Part shown: one piece after another, positions 37,199 through 49,500 of the stretch | Layout: each line of letters begins with the position of its first letter | Position numbering within the stretch: the stretch's first letter is position 1 | Assembly (NCBI GenBank): GCA_003255065.1 | Contig: QAOA01008473.1 | Coordinates: 1,843,367 to 1,907,366, forward strand | Reading direction: 5' to 3' | DNA length: 64,000 nt | DNA from: Cercis canadensis | Lineage: Eukaryota > Streptophyta > Magnoliopsida > Fabales > Fabaceae | Translations under genes and position numbers: made by a program | The notes under the pieces: model-generated | The model's database searches: none | The model's input: only the letters and a program-made list of their open reading frames with translations | What the model was told of the DNA's origin: nothing

Positions 37199-38632
37199 TT
37201 CTGATGAAGCCTGATACCAGCCTTTGAGAGAAAGCAACTAGAAAGCAAGAGGTTTCCCGCGCAATGAAACCCTAAGCCTAATTCCGATCCAGACATGATG
37301 GTCTTGGCATCTTCAAAGATCTTCCTACAGGAACACAAGAAATCAAATACAACCTAGCTGTAACAGAAAGGCGCGAATTGGAGTCTACTGTTTGGTCTTA
37401 ACCGACCGCAGGGACATAAATCATAACCAAACTACCTTTTCTTGTTCTTGTTTTTTCTTCTTTCTTTTCGTTGACATATATAAAATGAAGGTTACAGATT
37501 TTTTTTTTTTATTTGATATAAAAAGTTAAAAGGAAAACAGGGTAGAGGATCGGTGACGTGAATTGTAATAACTCAGGCATGAGCGTGGCTGTCAGAGAAG
37601 TTGCCCACGATGGAGCTCAGCATACAAGGCTCTGATGGATGGAGATATATTATAAACTAGTAATTTGCTAATGCATTATCGGGTTGGGTTGGGTGTGGTG
37701 TCAACCGACAACCGTTTTGTAGCGGCATGGTATTGGGGATGATAGGTGCTCTTTGGGACACCATTTTCCACGTGGCCATTTCGTTTGGAGAAAGTAACAA
37801 TCTGCGGTGTTTACCTATCTAGATTTGAGACACTTGTTTGCTATGGGTGCTAAGATTGTCACACATAAACAATCCAAGCAGGAATACATCGATGGGGATG
37901 GATTAAATTTTGTATATAACTTGGCCATTGCCGTAAGTCACTTACCATCACTTGAATACAACGATAGTCCCTGTTTTCTGATTATAAATTTTCCATCTCG
38001 ACACTATGAAAATCATGATAATAGCTTGCATCCGGAACAGAAGTGGGGGGTGTCTTCCTGTCATGACCTTCCTACTTTTTCTTTTATTCCTTCGCATGTT
38101 TCTACGAATCGTCCATGGCTGATCTTGGCTCCAATTTTCGAATCTATGGCCGGTGATTTCTCAATTTGAAAGCATTCTCTCTAGTTCCTTTTATCCCTAT
38201 TTATTGCTGTGACAATCATAAAAAAAAAAAAGNGAGGGGGCACGCTGAAGAGCAGAGATAATTAAATGTGAGCAAGTCGTGCGTTTAACATTCTCTACGA
38301 AGATGATGAAACAACGTGATGGCAGTGGCAGTAGTACAAGATCTTCATGCCTTTATCATACTTCGTAGTTCATAGCACTGCATAAAATCTTGGTCTGCAT
38401 TGGGCAATGTTAAAAAGAGCACTAGAAGACGCTAGTTTAATATCAAATTTTAACTCGAAAAATAATTCCACCGCAAAAATTTTGAGTGACATGCTATAAG
38501 ATTGCACCAAACAAATATAATTTGACTCCGCAACGCAACCTCAAAACTTCCTCCGGTAAAAATATTAAAACTAACACATCCTACTTATTTAAGCTCTTTT
38601 GACACGACATGAAGGAACAAACAAAAGCTGAG
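37199..38632. other. Spacer with an unassigned open frame and an N
   Basis: This is the promoter side of the previous gene and the 3' flank of UXS copy A. An uninterrupted frame of 120 codons at 37807-38169 (+) starts with GTG (first ATG at codon 13). It has no domain I recognise and is not called. A single N sits at 38232 beside an A run. Confidence 0.45.
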
Positions 38633-41600
38633 TTAGTTCCTTTTGGCAACCCCTAGCCTGAGACGGAAATCCTCTTCCATGAGAGGAAGACCATCTCGCA
38701 ATTTGACCTTTGGTTTCCAGCCCAGCAATTCCTTTGCATTTGTAATGTCCGGTTTTCTCTGTCGCGGGTCATCAGGAGTGTTCTCCACCCTTTTTATCTC
38801 CACATCTGGATTAATGAGCTGCAAACCACCCACAAGGCATTAACTAATTTAATATATTTTACCGTGAATTCGATTCTGATACTACAAGCTAAATAATAGA
38901 GCGATGTATTGATTGCCTATTGCACATATATAATCTTCCTCAGAAAATAGCGTATAGAAGTTCCGTTTCACATTTTACTATTCAGAGCTTAAGCTTAAAA
39001 ATTAAAATGCGAACAAGAGTGTCCCCAAACTAAAAGAGGCGAATGCCATTGAAAAAGAATTAAAATGGCTTAAAACTTACCTCCTTCACTGTCTCAGCAA
39101 GTTCAAGCATTGTAAATTCACCTGAAAAGATAAACAGAATTAAATAACTGGGATAAAAATAGTGTCTATCAAGGCCTTGCAGTAGTAATGTAACCTGGGT
39201 TTCCAAGATTGATTGGCCCAGTGTGTGGTCCTTCCATGAGACGAATAAGACCATCAACCTAAGAGATTTTAAACAAATAATCATCGTCAGATTACCACTA
39301 CTAATTCAATGAAGCAAAAAATACAAATGAGAGAAGAGAAATGTATCAAATATACCAGGTCAGAGACATAGCAGAAACTTCGAGTTTGTGTCCCTGGAGC
39401 TTGGACCGTCAAGGGTTCACCACTATAATGCACAAAAGATTTAAGTAAAAAAGTGAAGGACAAAGCATCAATTTAGAAATGGAGAAGAGACAGAAAAAGA
39501 AATGGTAGGTTGTCAACTAAACCATACTATCAGAATAATTAATCCACTAATTAATCTAGGACGTAAAAAAGCATGCTAAGGCCAAGATTAAAAAAATAAA
39601 AAGAAAGCATCAAACACACCTTGCATATTGTTAAAAGGCCTAAATGAACAACTATTGCCATCAGAACAGACAAAATAATTATAAGTGTGGAATTAAATAG
39701 AGAATGTTTTCTTCATATATGAACAAGGCATGCAGAAAATCTATCAGCAATATACAATATACCATGAAAAAGTTTGTTTACCGAAGTGCTTGAGCAATAA
39801 AGTTGCTAACAACACGCCCATCGTCAATATTCATGCGTGGTCCGTAAGTGTTAAAGATTCTTGCAATGCGTATTTCTACAGTGAAAGGATATAAACACCT
39901 CAATGAAAATTTGAACCAGCTATACCCTCAAACAATGCAAGGCAGCTATAGGAAAGGCAAGATATTACCTAATCCATGCTGCCTATGATAATCAAACATC
40001 AAAGTCTCTGCCACCCGCTTCCCCTCATCATAACAACTCCGAACTCCTGTTATGGACATTTATTTAAGTGCTCAGATTATCTTCATGAATGTGCTTAAAA
40101 GAAATCCTCTTTAACCAAAGATGCTTGACTTAATATCATTTCGGGCAGAGATCATTGGCTCAACTATGAAGCTTATGCTTTTGAGGAAAAAGAAGGGTAA
40201 AAGCAAGGAAAGAGAGGGAGGGAGGGAGAGAGAGAAGGGAAAGCTCCGTTCCAACCTTAACACACATTTTAACATCAAAGATATATTTCCCCATGGAAAG
40301 CTTGTCAACATAATCAAAAGAAAATATATATTCAATGCATATAGCATCTAAAGTCTGTAACTAACTATCTTGTTCTTTTCATGAAAAAGAAATATAATTG
40401 ATAAGCCACTTTGTAGTACACAAATTAAATAGTGAAGAAGGTCTTCAAGGTTCATTCATCAGGAATATTTCCACGTATTGGAGTTCATAATTATAGCAAC
40501 AACAATAAATCCATTTGAGAAGCCAAATACAAGTTTAGACTGAGATAAGCACATACCAATGGGGTTAACATTGCCCCAGTAGGTCTCTGGTTGTGGATGC
40601 ACAAGAGGATCCCCATATACCTCAGATGTGGATGTAAGCAAAATCCTGTGAATCAAATTACAACTGATCATGATCAAAACCACATGATGGTAGCAATTGA
40701 GATTATCAAACTAAAAAGAGAAGTGGATCAACCTTGCTCCAACTCGCTTCGCAAGCCCAAGCATGTTCAGTGTGCCAATGACATTTGTCTTTATTGTCTG
40801 TAAAAATTATTTCCTTACCTGTTAGATAGTTTCTCGAGGTTCACTAGACTAAGAATTATCATTTGATGATGCAAGACAGAATCTAGACATTGTAATTCTA
40901 AGACACACAGACAGAATATAACAAATGGAATTAAGCTATCTTGGTTTAGAGAGACTAGAGAGGGACAAAGAGAATCAGAAGAGAGGGTTCAAACAACTTT
41001 TGTATTTAACCAGCCTATCGCAGTGAGCAAGGAATGACCTGAAAGCAAATTCTTAACAGTTGAGATGAATATGTGTATACAAAATACAAAAGAGACTGTC
41101 AAAACTCTACCTTTACAGGATTGTATTTGTAGAAAATAGGAGAAGCTGGGCATGCAAGATGGTAGATCTGATCAACCTCAATCAACAAAGGTTCCGTAAC
41201 ATCTACAAAGGGATCAAAATGACAATGCTATCAGCTGATACAAATTCACAGACAGATTTAAAGGCAATGTAGAACATAATATACTAAAATAAACAGCGTC
41301 ATCTCCTTCATGTTCTTTGAGTGCAGTGCTATCAAAATAGTGGTTGATTAAACAATTGACTCAATTGTTCTAATTCGTGGTTTACTAACTGATAAGCTTC
41401 TACTAGTTGTGCAACCCTTAAAAGCCAATTGTTTGACAGAAATCAATTTACAGGCTAGACTTAAGAGGTCAAACAAATACTACCACATAGGACAAAAAGA
41501 AAAAAAATGTTAGCCTCCACTGCTCTTATAAACTACAACTTTAAGGGCATGGATGATTAAATACAGAAAAAGATGAGAATATACCATGACGGATAAGCTC

Positions 41601-42705
41601 AAATCTTGGATGACCAATCCATTTTTTGAGGTTGTCCTTCGATCCGGTGAAGTAGTTATCAGCAACAATGACCTGATTATGACATGGATATTGTTAGAGA
41701 ACTTGATCAAATCATTCTTATTACTGCATGCAAAATGAAACTTTATGGCATATACGCTGAGGTATGTCATTTGCATAGAATCTGTGAAAAATCATCAAAA
41801 GAACATGATGACTATGATACTATATGTAGAAAGATAACATGCTAACCTCATTTTTTTCATTTTCCATCAATCTGTCAACTAGGTGAGAACCAATGAATCC
41901 AGCTCCTCCAGTAATTAAAATTCTCATATTGGACTATTGCCAAGAAAGAAAGAAATATCAGTGAAACAATACAGCATGACAAAAAAGGTGATCATGCTAA
42001 ACAGGTGTAAGAAGCAGAAATATTGCAACACAATATGCGTCTGAACCATAGATATGCACATTTTGTTCATCTTACCTGCCTTATGTCTTATTAGTAAGAT
42101 TCAAAGGATAAAACATTGGGATTGTAGTCAAACACATTTTAAGAGGTGAGCACGAATGGTTAAACCATAGTATAACTAAAACATTACAACCACCCTCTAC
42201 ATTAGTCTGCATTTTCAATTCCCCAAGTTTCTGTTATTTGTGCTCCCAGTAGAAACACACTACTGATTTGCAGTATGATTTTATTGCAATTTTATAAACA
42301 ACATTCAGCTACTGATGATATTTGACACAAGCAAAAATGTAAAAAATCTAAATCCAAAGAGAAGAATGCAAAAAGACCTTATAACAGATAATATATATTA
42401 GAAAAGAATTACAATGTGAAATGATGCAGGCACTACGACCATCTGCAAATAAACAACTTCTCTACTGAGTACTGATAAGTCATGATCGAATGACACTATA
42501 TTAATAATAAAGGCTAACATCTACCAAAAGGAAATCATCCAAAGATAATAGCAATAATAAGAACAACAATGTGGCAAGAAAAATGGTTATTAATATAGAA
42601 GATGGGATAGTACACCTGAAAGAATTTAGAAAAGCGCAAGGGAGATGGCAAGGGAGGTGCCTTTGTTGTTGTTTGGTGGTCTCCATTAGAAGAATTTGCT
42701 GCCAT
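38633..42705 (-). CDS. UXS: UDP-glucuronic acid decarboxylase (UDP-xylose synthase), copy A
   Basis: Twelve coding exons: 42616-42705, 41847-41933, 41585-41672, 41111-41202, 40733-40797, 40557-40645, 39969-40046, 39782-39875, 39356-39422, 39195-39258, 39081-39121 and 38633-38818; 346 aa. It converts UDP-glucuronate to UDP-xylose with bound NAD+, supplying xylan and other wall polymers. It is an extended SDR: NAD motif [14 protein letters not shown] near residue 38, [10 protein letters not shown] with the catalytic Ser/Thr region, YDEGKR with the Tyr-x3-Lys pair, [13 protein letters not shown], and the C-terminal [20 protein letters not shown]. It has no N-terminal transmembrane anchor, so it belongs to the cytosolic UXS subgroup. 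A 5' UTR intron ends at 42731. The catalytic residues are intact, so it should be functional. Confidence 0.97.
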
Positions 42706-44093
42706 TTTCAGAACCTCTGAAATTCAATTCCTGCAGAAATTACCGAGCAGTAATTTTTATTTGATTCTTGTACATATACATCGAATTGCTTATCAAAATT
42801 TTCAAATCATAAATCAGATCTTCTGCGTTCAAAAACAGAGCCGATGGGGCCCAGGGTGGGGGAAGACAGAGACGTACAACGTTAATAGCCTGCAGAAAGA
42901 GAAAAGGAGAGACAGAGAAAGAGTAGGAGATGAACCTGATCGAGAGCTTCAGAATAGACCAACCCAAAACCCTAACCACTCTTCTGATCCAAATACTCTA
43001 TGATCATAGACCCATTTATATATAGGAAAAAAGAAAAAGATCTGAAATTCGAAAATTTTACCACCAAACGCTATTTCTTTTTTTTTTTTTAAAGAAGATT
43101 ACCAAATTTAAAAATGACAACAAGCAATTCAATTTCAAAGCCTTCAAACTTACGGAAAGTCGAAGGCCATTACGAAAACTCCTAGGCAACGACAATAGTA
43201 ATGGAAATCACACCAAACTACATAAAGTAAACAAGGAAAAACCCAAACATTGAATATTGCATCTTTAAGGAAATGGTTAATTACCTAATCGATCAAAAGA
43301 GAATTGTATACAGGGCCTCAATGAAATGGTTTCTGGGTTAACAAATTTGGGAATTAAATAGGGGTCAGATTTTAGAATCAGTGGTTGACTTAAGGAAGTG
43401 AGAACAGGTTAAGGGATAGGTGGTGAGTGATAATTAAGGAAGTTGAGCGCAAGAAAAACTCTTTTTGAGAGAGATTTAGTCCAAATATAAGTGCAATATC
43501 GTCTCTCACTAGTAGGAAGGTTTCCTTGCTTGTTAGGGACGAAACCGAATATACTGGTGCTGCATGAGTTGTCAGCACAAGAGTACGTATTTTGGGGCTG
43601 CCACGTGTGCAGAGGAGTTTTCCATGGACCCACATTTTGTGAATTGGAATTGGATTTGGAGGTAAAATCTGGACAAGACCATCATCCATTCGGAATGAAA
43701 CGCTGGTAGTTGATCTGAGGTTGTCTTCCCCCCTCTTCTCTCACTCAACCTTCACTTCCCGTGTGTAATGTGTTTCCTTGAAAAAAAATCGTAAATATAT
43801 TATTATTATTATTTTTGAAAGAATCTCATTAGCTACTTATGATTTGTTTAGATTCCATGAATAAGAATTGTGTCCCAAGTTTGACACTTAATTCCTATTT
43901 TTTTTAATAAAATTATAAATTAATGTTGTCTCAACTTAGTCAAGTTCAAATCTTAGAACTATCAGTTATAATTATTATTTTTTAAATCATTCAAGTGAAT
44001 TGTGAAAGATTGAGAGTACATCTTTAAAATTGTTTAGCAAAAGAATTAGGCTCACTACCATAAATTAGCCATAAGATATCATGATGATTAAAA
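42706..44093. other. 5' region of UXS copy A
   Basis: The 5' UTR exon 42706-42730 follows an intron acceptor (ctgcag at 42731-42736). A pyrimidine-rich leader is around 42890-43010. The promoter shares blocks with the promoter of copy B, including a gccacgt element at about 43600 (a G-box ccacgtg here) and a following ggaccca word. No other gene seen. Confidence 0.6.
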
Positions 44094-44280
44094 GAAAATC
44101 AAGGCCTTTTGACACAAATATTACATTGTACAAAAGTATTTATCCAAATATAACAGGTTTTAAAGTATTTATATAAATATTATATTTTTAAAAAATTTAA
44201 AAATTTAAAAAAAAAAACATTTCGGATATGCGAGACCCACAGAACACGCCGTGGCCTCACGGCGTGTTGGCCAACATCCC

Positions 44281-45117
44281 CCCGCCTTTCCAAAGTACCC
44301 AACACAAAACTGTAACAGCAAGGCTCCCTTCAGTTATCAGTTCTGGAACATTGTTGCAAGTCTTTCTGGATTTATTCTCCCATTGTTGATGATGTTTGGA
44401 TCTGAAAAGGGCTTTCTACAACCTCAACTTCCTTTAATCTCATCTACAGTGTTACTAGGTCCTTACCTTCTTCTGCTGTTAGTACAGGTTCTAACTGAGA
44501 CACTGACTTGGCATTGTGTCACGGTCCGCACCCTGTTCCTCTGGAGCATGGGGATCCTCAGTACAACTCCGTGGGCACCGGACAGGCGTGGACCCACCTC
44601 AGCGGGCCCACCCAGGAATTGTCCCTTAGTCTCGGCATTCGAATCCAAGGCGCTGCAGCACCACTCCTCGAACCCGGGACCTAAGGGGTTTAGGGTTTTT
44701 ACACCCACGCCTCTTAACCATTTGAACTGCATGAATGTCGAGACTAAGGGACAATTCCTGGGTGGGTCCGCTGAGGTGGGTCCACGCCTGTCCGGTGCCC
44801 ACAGAGTTGTACTGGAGATCCCCATGCTCCAGAGGAACAGGGTGCGGACCGTGACACATTGGCAGTCACCAGTCTGGCTTGTGACCCCTATAATTTATGA
44901 GTCTTACCGTGTCTTACAGCTGATGAGGGGGTTGAGGCATGGGGTGGAGCTCAGCACACCAGCATGGATGCTGCATACAATTAGGGGTCTGGTTTGCTGG
45001 TGGGTGCTGATTCTTGGTCTGCAGCTTATGAGGGTTGCTTGGTTTGCTGGATTAACTGCTCGATCCCGTCATCAGCAGTCTTCATCTGATACTTTTGCTG
45101 CTGCTAACAGTGATTGA
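44281..45117 (+). pseudogene. Captured membrane-protein-like sequence inside the MULE
   Basis: One open frame runs from within the left TIR to the stop at 45117. Without the foldback insertion it would encode about 170 residues with clear hydrophobic segments: FWNIVASLSGFILPLLMMFG, LLGPYLLLLLVQVL and RGLVCWWVLILGLQLMRVAW (then FAGLTARS). These are separated by SPVWLVTPIIYESYRVLQLM. It looks like a plant multi-span membrane protein lacking its proper N-terminus. There is no ATG before the hydrophobic part; the frame opens in TIR sequence. I could not name the parent gene. It is most likely a transduplicated fragment rather than a working gene, although the frame has not decayed. Confidence 0.6.
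44515..44858. mobile_element. Foldback (inverted-repeat) element with tRNA-like promoter boxes, nested in the MULE
   Basis: The arms 44515-44640 and 44732-44858 are near-perfect inverted repeats beginning tgtgtcacggtccgcaccct; only a few substitutions separate about 125 bp. The roughly 90-bp loop, read on the minus strand, contains atggttaagaggcgtggg (A-box-like) and a cccgggttcgagga (B-box-like) block, as in tRNA-derived SINE heads. It is flanked by ttggca at 44508-44513 and 44859-44864. Repeat-to-repeat distance is 351 bp, a multiple of three, and neither arm adds a stop, so the surrounding frame stays open. It may be a head-to-head SINE dimer or a MITE of its own; I favour the first with low confidence. 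Confidence 0.75.
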
Positions 45118-45300
45118 TAACATTGAAGTCTTCATTTGAAAAGGCCTATTGGGACACGCCTTGAGACCCACGTCGTGTCCGGTGGGTCTCACGTATTCAA
45201 AATGTTTTTTTTTTTTTTAATTTTTGAATTTTTAAAAAGTGTAATATTGTTGTAAATATTTGAAACTTGTTATACAATATAATATTTGTGTCAAAAGGCC

Positions 45301-46555
45301 AAAAATCAGACATAATTTATTTAGCCAATTTGTCACAGCATTATAAATGTTATTTAATACTCTGTTATAAAGTTATAACCTTCTAGATATATATTAAGAA
45401 TTAGTGACATTATAGGTGATTTTACTTGAGGAGAAGTCTTGACTTAGTAGAATTGTCTATAACTTTAAAATTGTCTCTTATCCCATACAAAATTGTAACT
45501 TTAGTTAAATGGCCAATTATCTCAAATAAATAATATATATATATATAGAGAGAGAGAGAGAGGTGGTTTTACTTTTTTCCAGGACTAAAATTATAAAAAT
45601 CATAATTAAATGCATATTTAGTTGTATTATTTATTTTCACCTCTTTACTATATTCCTTTCATTTCAATTCTGTCCAACACAAATGGAAAGTTCCAGAAGT
45701 CAATCCCATTTCAGGCTACAATACAAAATTATAAATCACAAATTGACTACAGCTTGATAAATTTTTGCGCAGGACAATGTGGCGGCAGTCTAAGACTAAG
45801 ACGAAAAAATAAAAAATGTAGTCTACAGGCTTTGGTTGACCTAAGAAAAAAAAACCACTGGCTATGGTATTGTGGTTATCCAGTGCAGTTGTTCTTTAGG
45901 GTCCTCAAACATCATTTGTATCAAGGTTCACATGACAGCTATGTACATCCATGTGCAATTTTCATTTTTCGTTACAGCAGCATTCGTTTATTTAGCATGT
46001 CAGAGAGACTACTTTGGTAACAAATGCAGGAAATATGATTTTGTGATATACCTATGTTATGATTATTTGATTCTCATTCTTTGTTAAATAGCACCAAAAT
46101 ATTATTCGTCATTCAAAAAAAGAAGAAGAAGCAACTGCAAAAGAACAGAGTAAAGGCTCAGTGGACATGGCGTACAATTGTACATATCTCAACTCAATAA
46201 TCATTTCCAACAGGAAAATTTGGAGGGTTCTAACATACAACCATATTGTATAAACTGAAGAACTAGTTACAAGTTGGCTTTCCTGGTGTCCTAGTCTTTC
46301 AGTTCTCTCAAGCCATTGGATTCTTTGCACTGCGTGCCATGGCCGAAAAGGAAAAAGCAAAAATAATAACAAAACAAAGCAAAGCAAGAACAGGTAGTTC
46401 ATGTTTAATTACGCAATGATGCTATAATGCCACCGAATGAACTCCGAAACTTCTGTAATATCATAATTATGAATGTGAAAAATCTGAAAACTTGACGGAC
46501 ACATCCCACTTATTATCCATCATGACATCAAGCAAAGGGGCAAATAGCAGTGGAT
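45301..46555. other. Spacer between the MULE and UXS copy B
   Basis: AT-rich sequence with a compound (TA)n(GA)n microsatellite at about 45533-45562. The open frames at 45563-46087 have no recognisable domain. The right end is the 3' flank of UXS copy B. Confidence 0.5.
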
Positions 46556-49500
46556 TTAGTTCTTTTTAGGAACCCCAAGCCTCAGACGGAAATCCTCCTC
46601 CATAAGTGGAAGGCCATCCCGCAACTTGACCTTTGGTTCCCAGCCCAGCAATTCCTTGGCTTTTGTTATGTCTGGTTTTCTCTGTCGTGGATCATCAGGA
46701 GTGTTTTCCACCATCTTTATCTCCACAGCTGGATTAATAAGCTACAAAACCACCCGCAAAGCATTCAATGTCTTAAAATATTTCACAAAGAACTCCATTA
46801 TCATACAGCATAGCTGAATTCAGATAATCACTCTAAAGAAAATAGATCCCTAGATTGATAGCAAACTGTTCCTTTTCAGAATCCACTATTCAGAGTCTAA
46901 GCTTAAAATGACCCACAATAAAGGTAAATGGTTTGGAAAAGAATTAGAATGGCTTATAACGGACCTCCTTCACCGTCTCAGCAAGTTCAAGCATTGTAAA
47001 TTCACCTGAAAGCATTAAGTAACAGACTCAAATCAGTAATAGACAGAAAAATCAGTGCATAAAGGCATTATAGTTGTAATGAAACCTGGGTTTCCAATAT
47101 TGATTGGACCAGTGTTTTCTCCTTCCATGAGACGGATAAGGCCATCAACCTAATAGATTTCAAACACGTAATTATAGTCAGATCCACACTAGTAAATCAA
47201 GGCAACAAAAACACAAATGAGTAATATATGTCCTATATACCATGTCAGAGACAAAGCAGAAACTGCGAGTTTGTGTTCCAGGAACTTGGACTGTCAGGGG
47301 TTCACCACTATAAGACACAAAGATCATGTGAGGAGGGATGGAGAAAACATCTGTCAAGGAACCAACCAACTATTCCAAAAGCTTAAGCTATTAGAAGGCC
47401 CATAATGATTCTATATCTAACAACATTCATTTGGAAATGGGGAACAGACAGAAAAAGAAATAGTGACTAGTAAACTAAATCAAGGCATTAAACTCTACTA
47501 TTCATATTTAATCTAGCAAGTAAACATTGTGATCATCAAACACGTCATTCATACCATTATAAGGCCAGCATCTGCAACTATAGATGTTGGAATAAATTAA
47601 GTTATTAGTTAGTAGAAGGCACCAATGTTTTCTTGAGATATGTATAAGTTGTGCACAAAATTTGTCGGCTAATTCAACCTCACAATAACATCACAAAGTT
47701 TTAGGACTTACCGAAGTGCTTGAGCTATAAAATTGCTGACAACACGTCCATCATCAATATTCATGCGTGGTCCATATGTGTTAAAGATTCTAGCAATGCG
47801 GATTTCTATAATAGAAGGAAATAAACATCTTATGGAGTTAACAACAAAGGAAAACTTGAAATGGAATCACCTGTGAAAAATGAGTAGGTAATTACACGGA
47901 AAAGAAGACAAGACATTACCTATTCCATGCTGCCTATGATAATCAAACATCAAAGTTTCTGCCACACGTTTTCCCTCATCATAGCAACTCCGAACTCCTG
48001 TCACAAACATATTTCAAGTTAGACAGTATCCCTATCGGTTTTCATAAAATATATTATTTTCCTTTCAAGAATGATGTCTAATGAAAAATCATGCAGACTG
48101 CAAAACAAGGAATTCCAAGTACCTCGCATCACAACGCTGACACTTACTTAGAAAAATAAAGTTTCTTTTTCTGTTGAAGGGGAAAGGGGGTTGGAAGAGA
48201 AATTTTCACCAGGGTGTGATAACAAATACAGAGATTGCTTATCTAAAAGGTGAGTGTTCTTTCCTAAGGGCTTGGAAATATATGAACTTCATATATATAT
48301 CAAAAGCTTTAGCTTCTAATGTTCATTAATTAATATCATGTTTGTCGATCAATAAAGTAACTGAAATAATAAACCACTTCAAAGTACACAAACTAAACAG
48401 TGAGTTAGGTGTTTCAGTTTTTTACATTACAAAGAAAAATCTCCATTAAGTTAGAGTTGAGAATTACAGAAACAACAATAACCTCATTTAAGATGTCCAT
48501 GTTACAAGTGTCAATTAAGATAAACATTTACCGATAGGGTTAACATTGCCCCAATAGCTTTCTGGTTGTGGATGAATCAGAGGATCCCCATATACTTCAG
48601 AAGTAGACGTAAGTAAAATCCTGTCAAATAAAATCACAACTTAGTAGAACCAACTGATGGAGCAGTTGAGGTCATCAATTAACAAAGAAAAAAGAAAGGG
48701 GAAAGAGGAGGGGGGGGGAGGGGGGGGGGGNGGGGGGGGTGGTGGCGGCGAATAAATGTCCCAACCTTGCTCCCACTCGCTTTGCAAGCCCAAGCATGTT
48801 TAGCGTTCCAATGACATTTGTCTTTATTGTCTGTAAAGTTATTTCCTTAACTGTTAGACAGTCTCTCAAGGTTGACTGGATGGATAGAACTTTTTTTTTT
48901 TTAACAGAAGGAAAGGAAATGTGAAAGATGCTTTTAAACGCATTCTAATTTTTTTGGAATTAAGAGTTGAAATGGCATAACAATATGCATGAAAGCCTTA
49001 ACTGAAATCAAGACATATTAGTTTAAGGAGTGGGAGAGTAAAGATAGAATATGTGTTTTCAAGCTTCATTTTTTATATGACCTGCAGATTATTAGCAGTG
49101 AGCAAGCAACGAACCTTGTAAGCAGTTTATGGGAATATTAAAACATGGTAAGCATATGGCAGATTATAAAAATACAAAAGCAGACTCTCAAAACCCCACC
49201 TTTACTGGATTGTATTTGTAGAAAATTGGAGATGCGGGGCAAGCAAGATGGTAGATCTGATCAACCTCAATCAACAATTGCTCCGTGACATCTATACATG
49301 AAAAATGGAGATAAATGCAGGCGAACATCCATATTTCACCAAAAGAATTGAAGGCAATGAGGAACACTGTAAAACTCAATCAATATAATAGCAACATTAT
49401 TCATCTTGTGCGAATACAGTATCACATAGCTAGCTGATCTACAGTAATGGTTAATTACAAAATGGTAGAAATATCAGTCAGTTCAATATCTGGTTTGAAA

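Larger units (their letters stand above)
44103..45300. mobile_element. Mutator-like transposon carrying a membrane-protein-like frame (Pack-MULE candidate)
   Basis: The 1,198-bp element is bounded by long terminal inverted repeats, 44103-44268 and about 45152-45300. Both begin ggccttttgacacaaatatt when read inward, share a central A/T tract, and close with gagacccac and ggcgtgt blocks. The flanks gaaaatcaa (44094-44102) and aaaaatcag (45301-45309) agree at 7 of 9 positions, as in an aged 9-bp Mutator target duplication. No transposase is present. Between the TIRs lies coding-like sequence (separate entry), itself split by a 344-bp foldback insertion. The element sits between the two UXS genes. 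Confidence 0.85.

Noticed and set aside
37807..38169. 120-codon open frame on the plus strand
   Set aside because: It starts with GTG, shows no recognisable domain, and lies in a spacer; length alone is not enough.
44463..44859. Minus-strand frames with RGPTSA-type sequence mirrored on the plus strand
   Set aside because: The same peptide appears on both strands only because the DNA is an inverted repeat; it is not a gene.
45622..46087. Overlapping frames of 71-132 codons
   Set aside because: Low-complexity AT-rich translation without domains or splice context.
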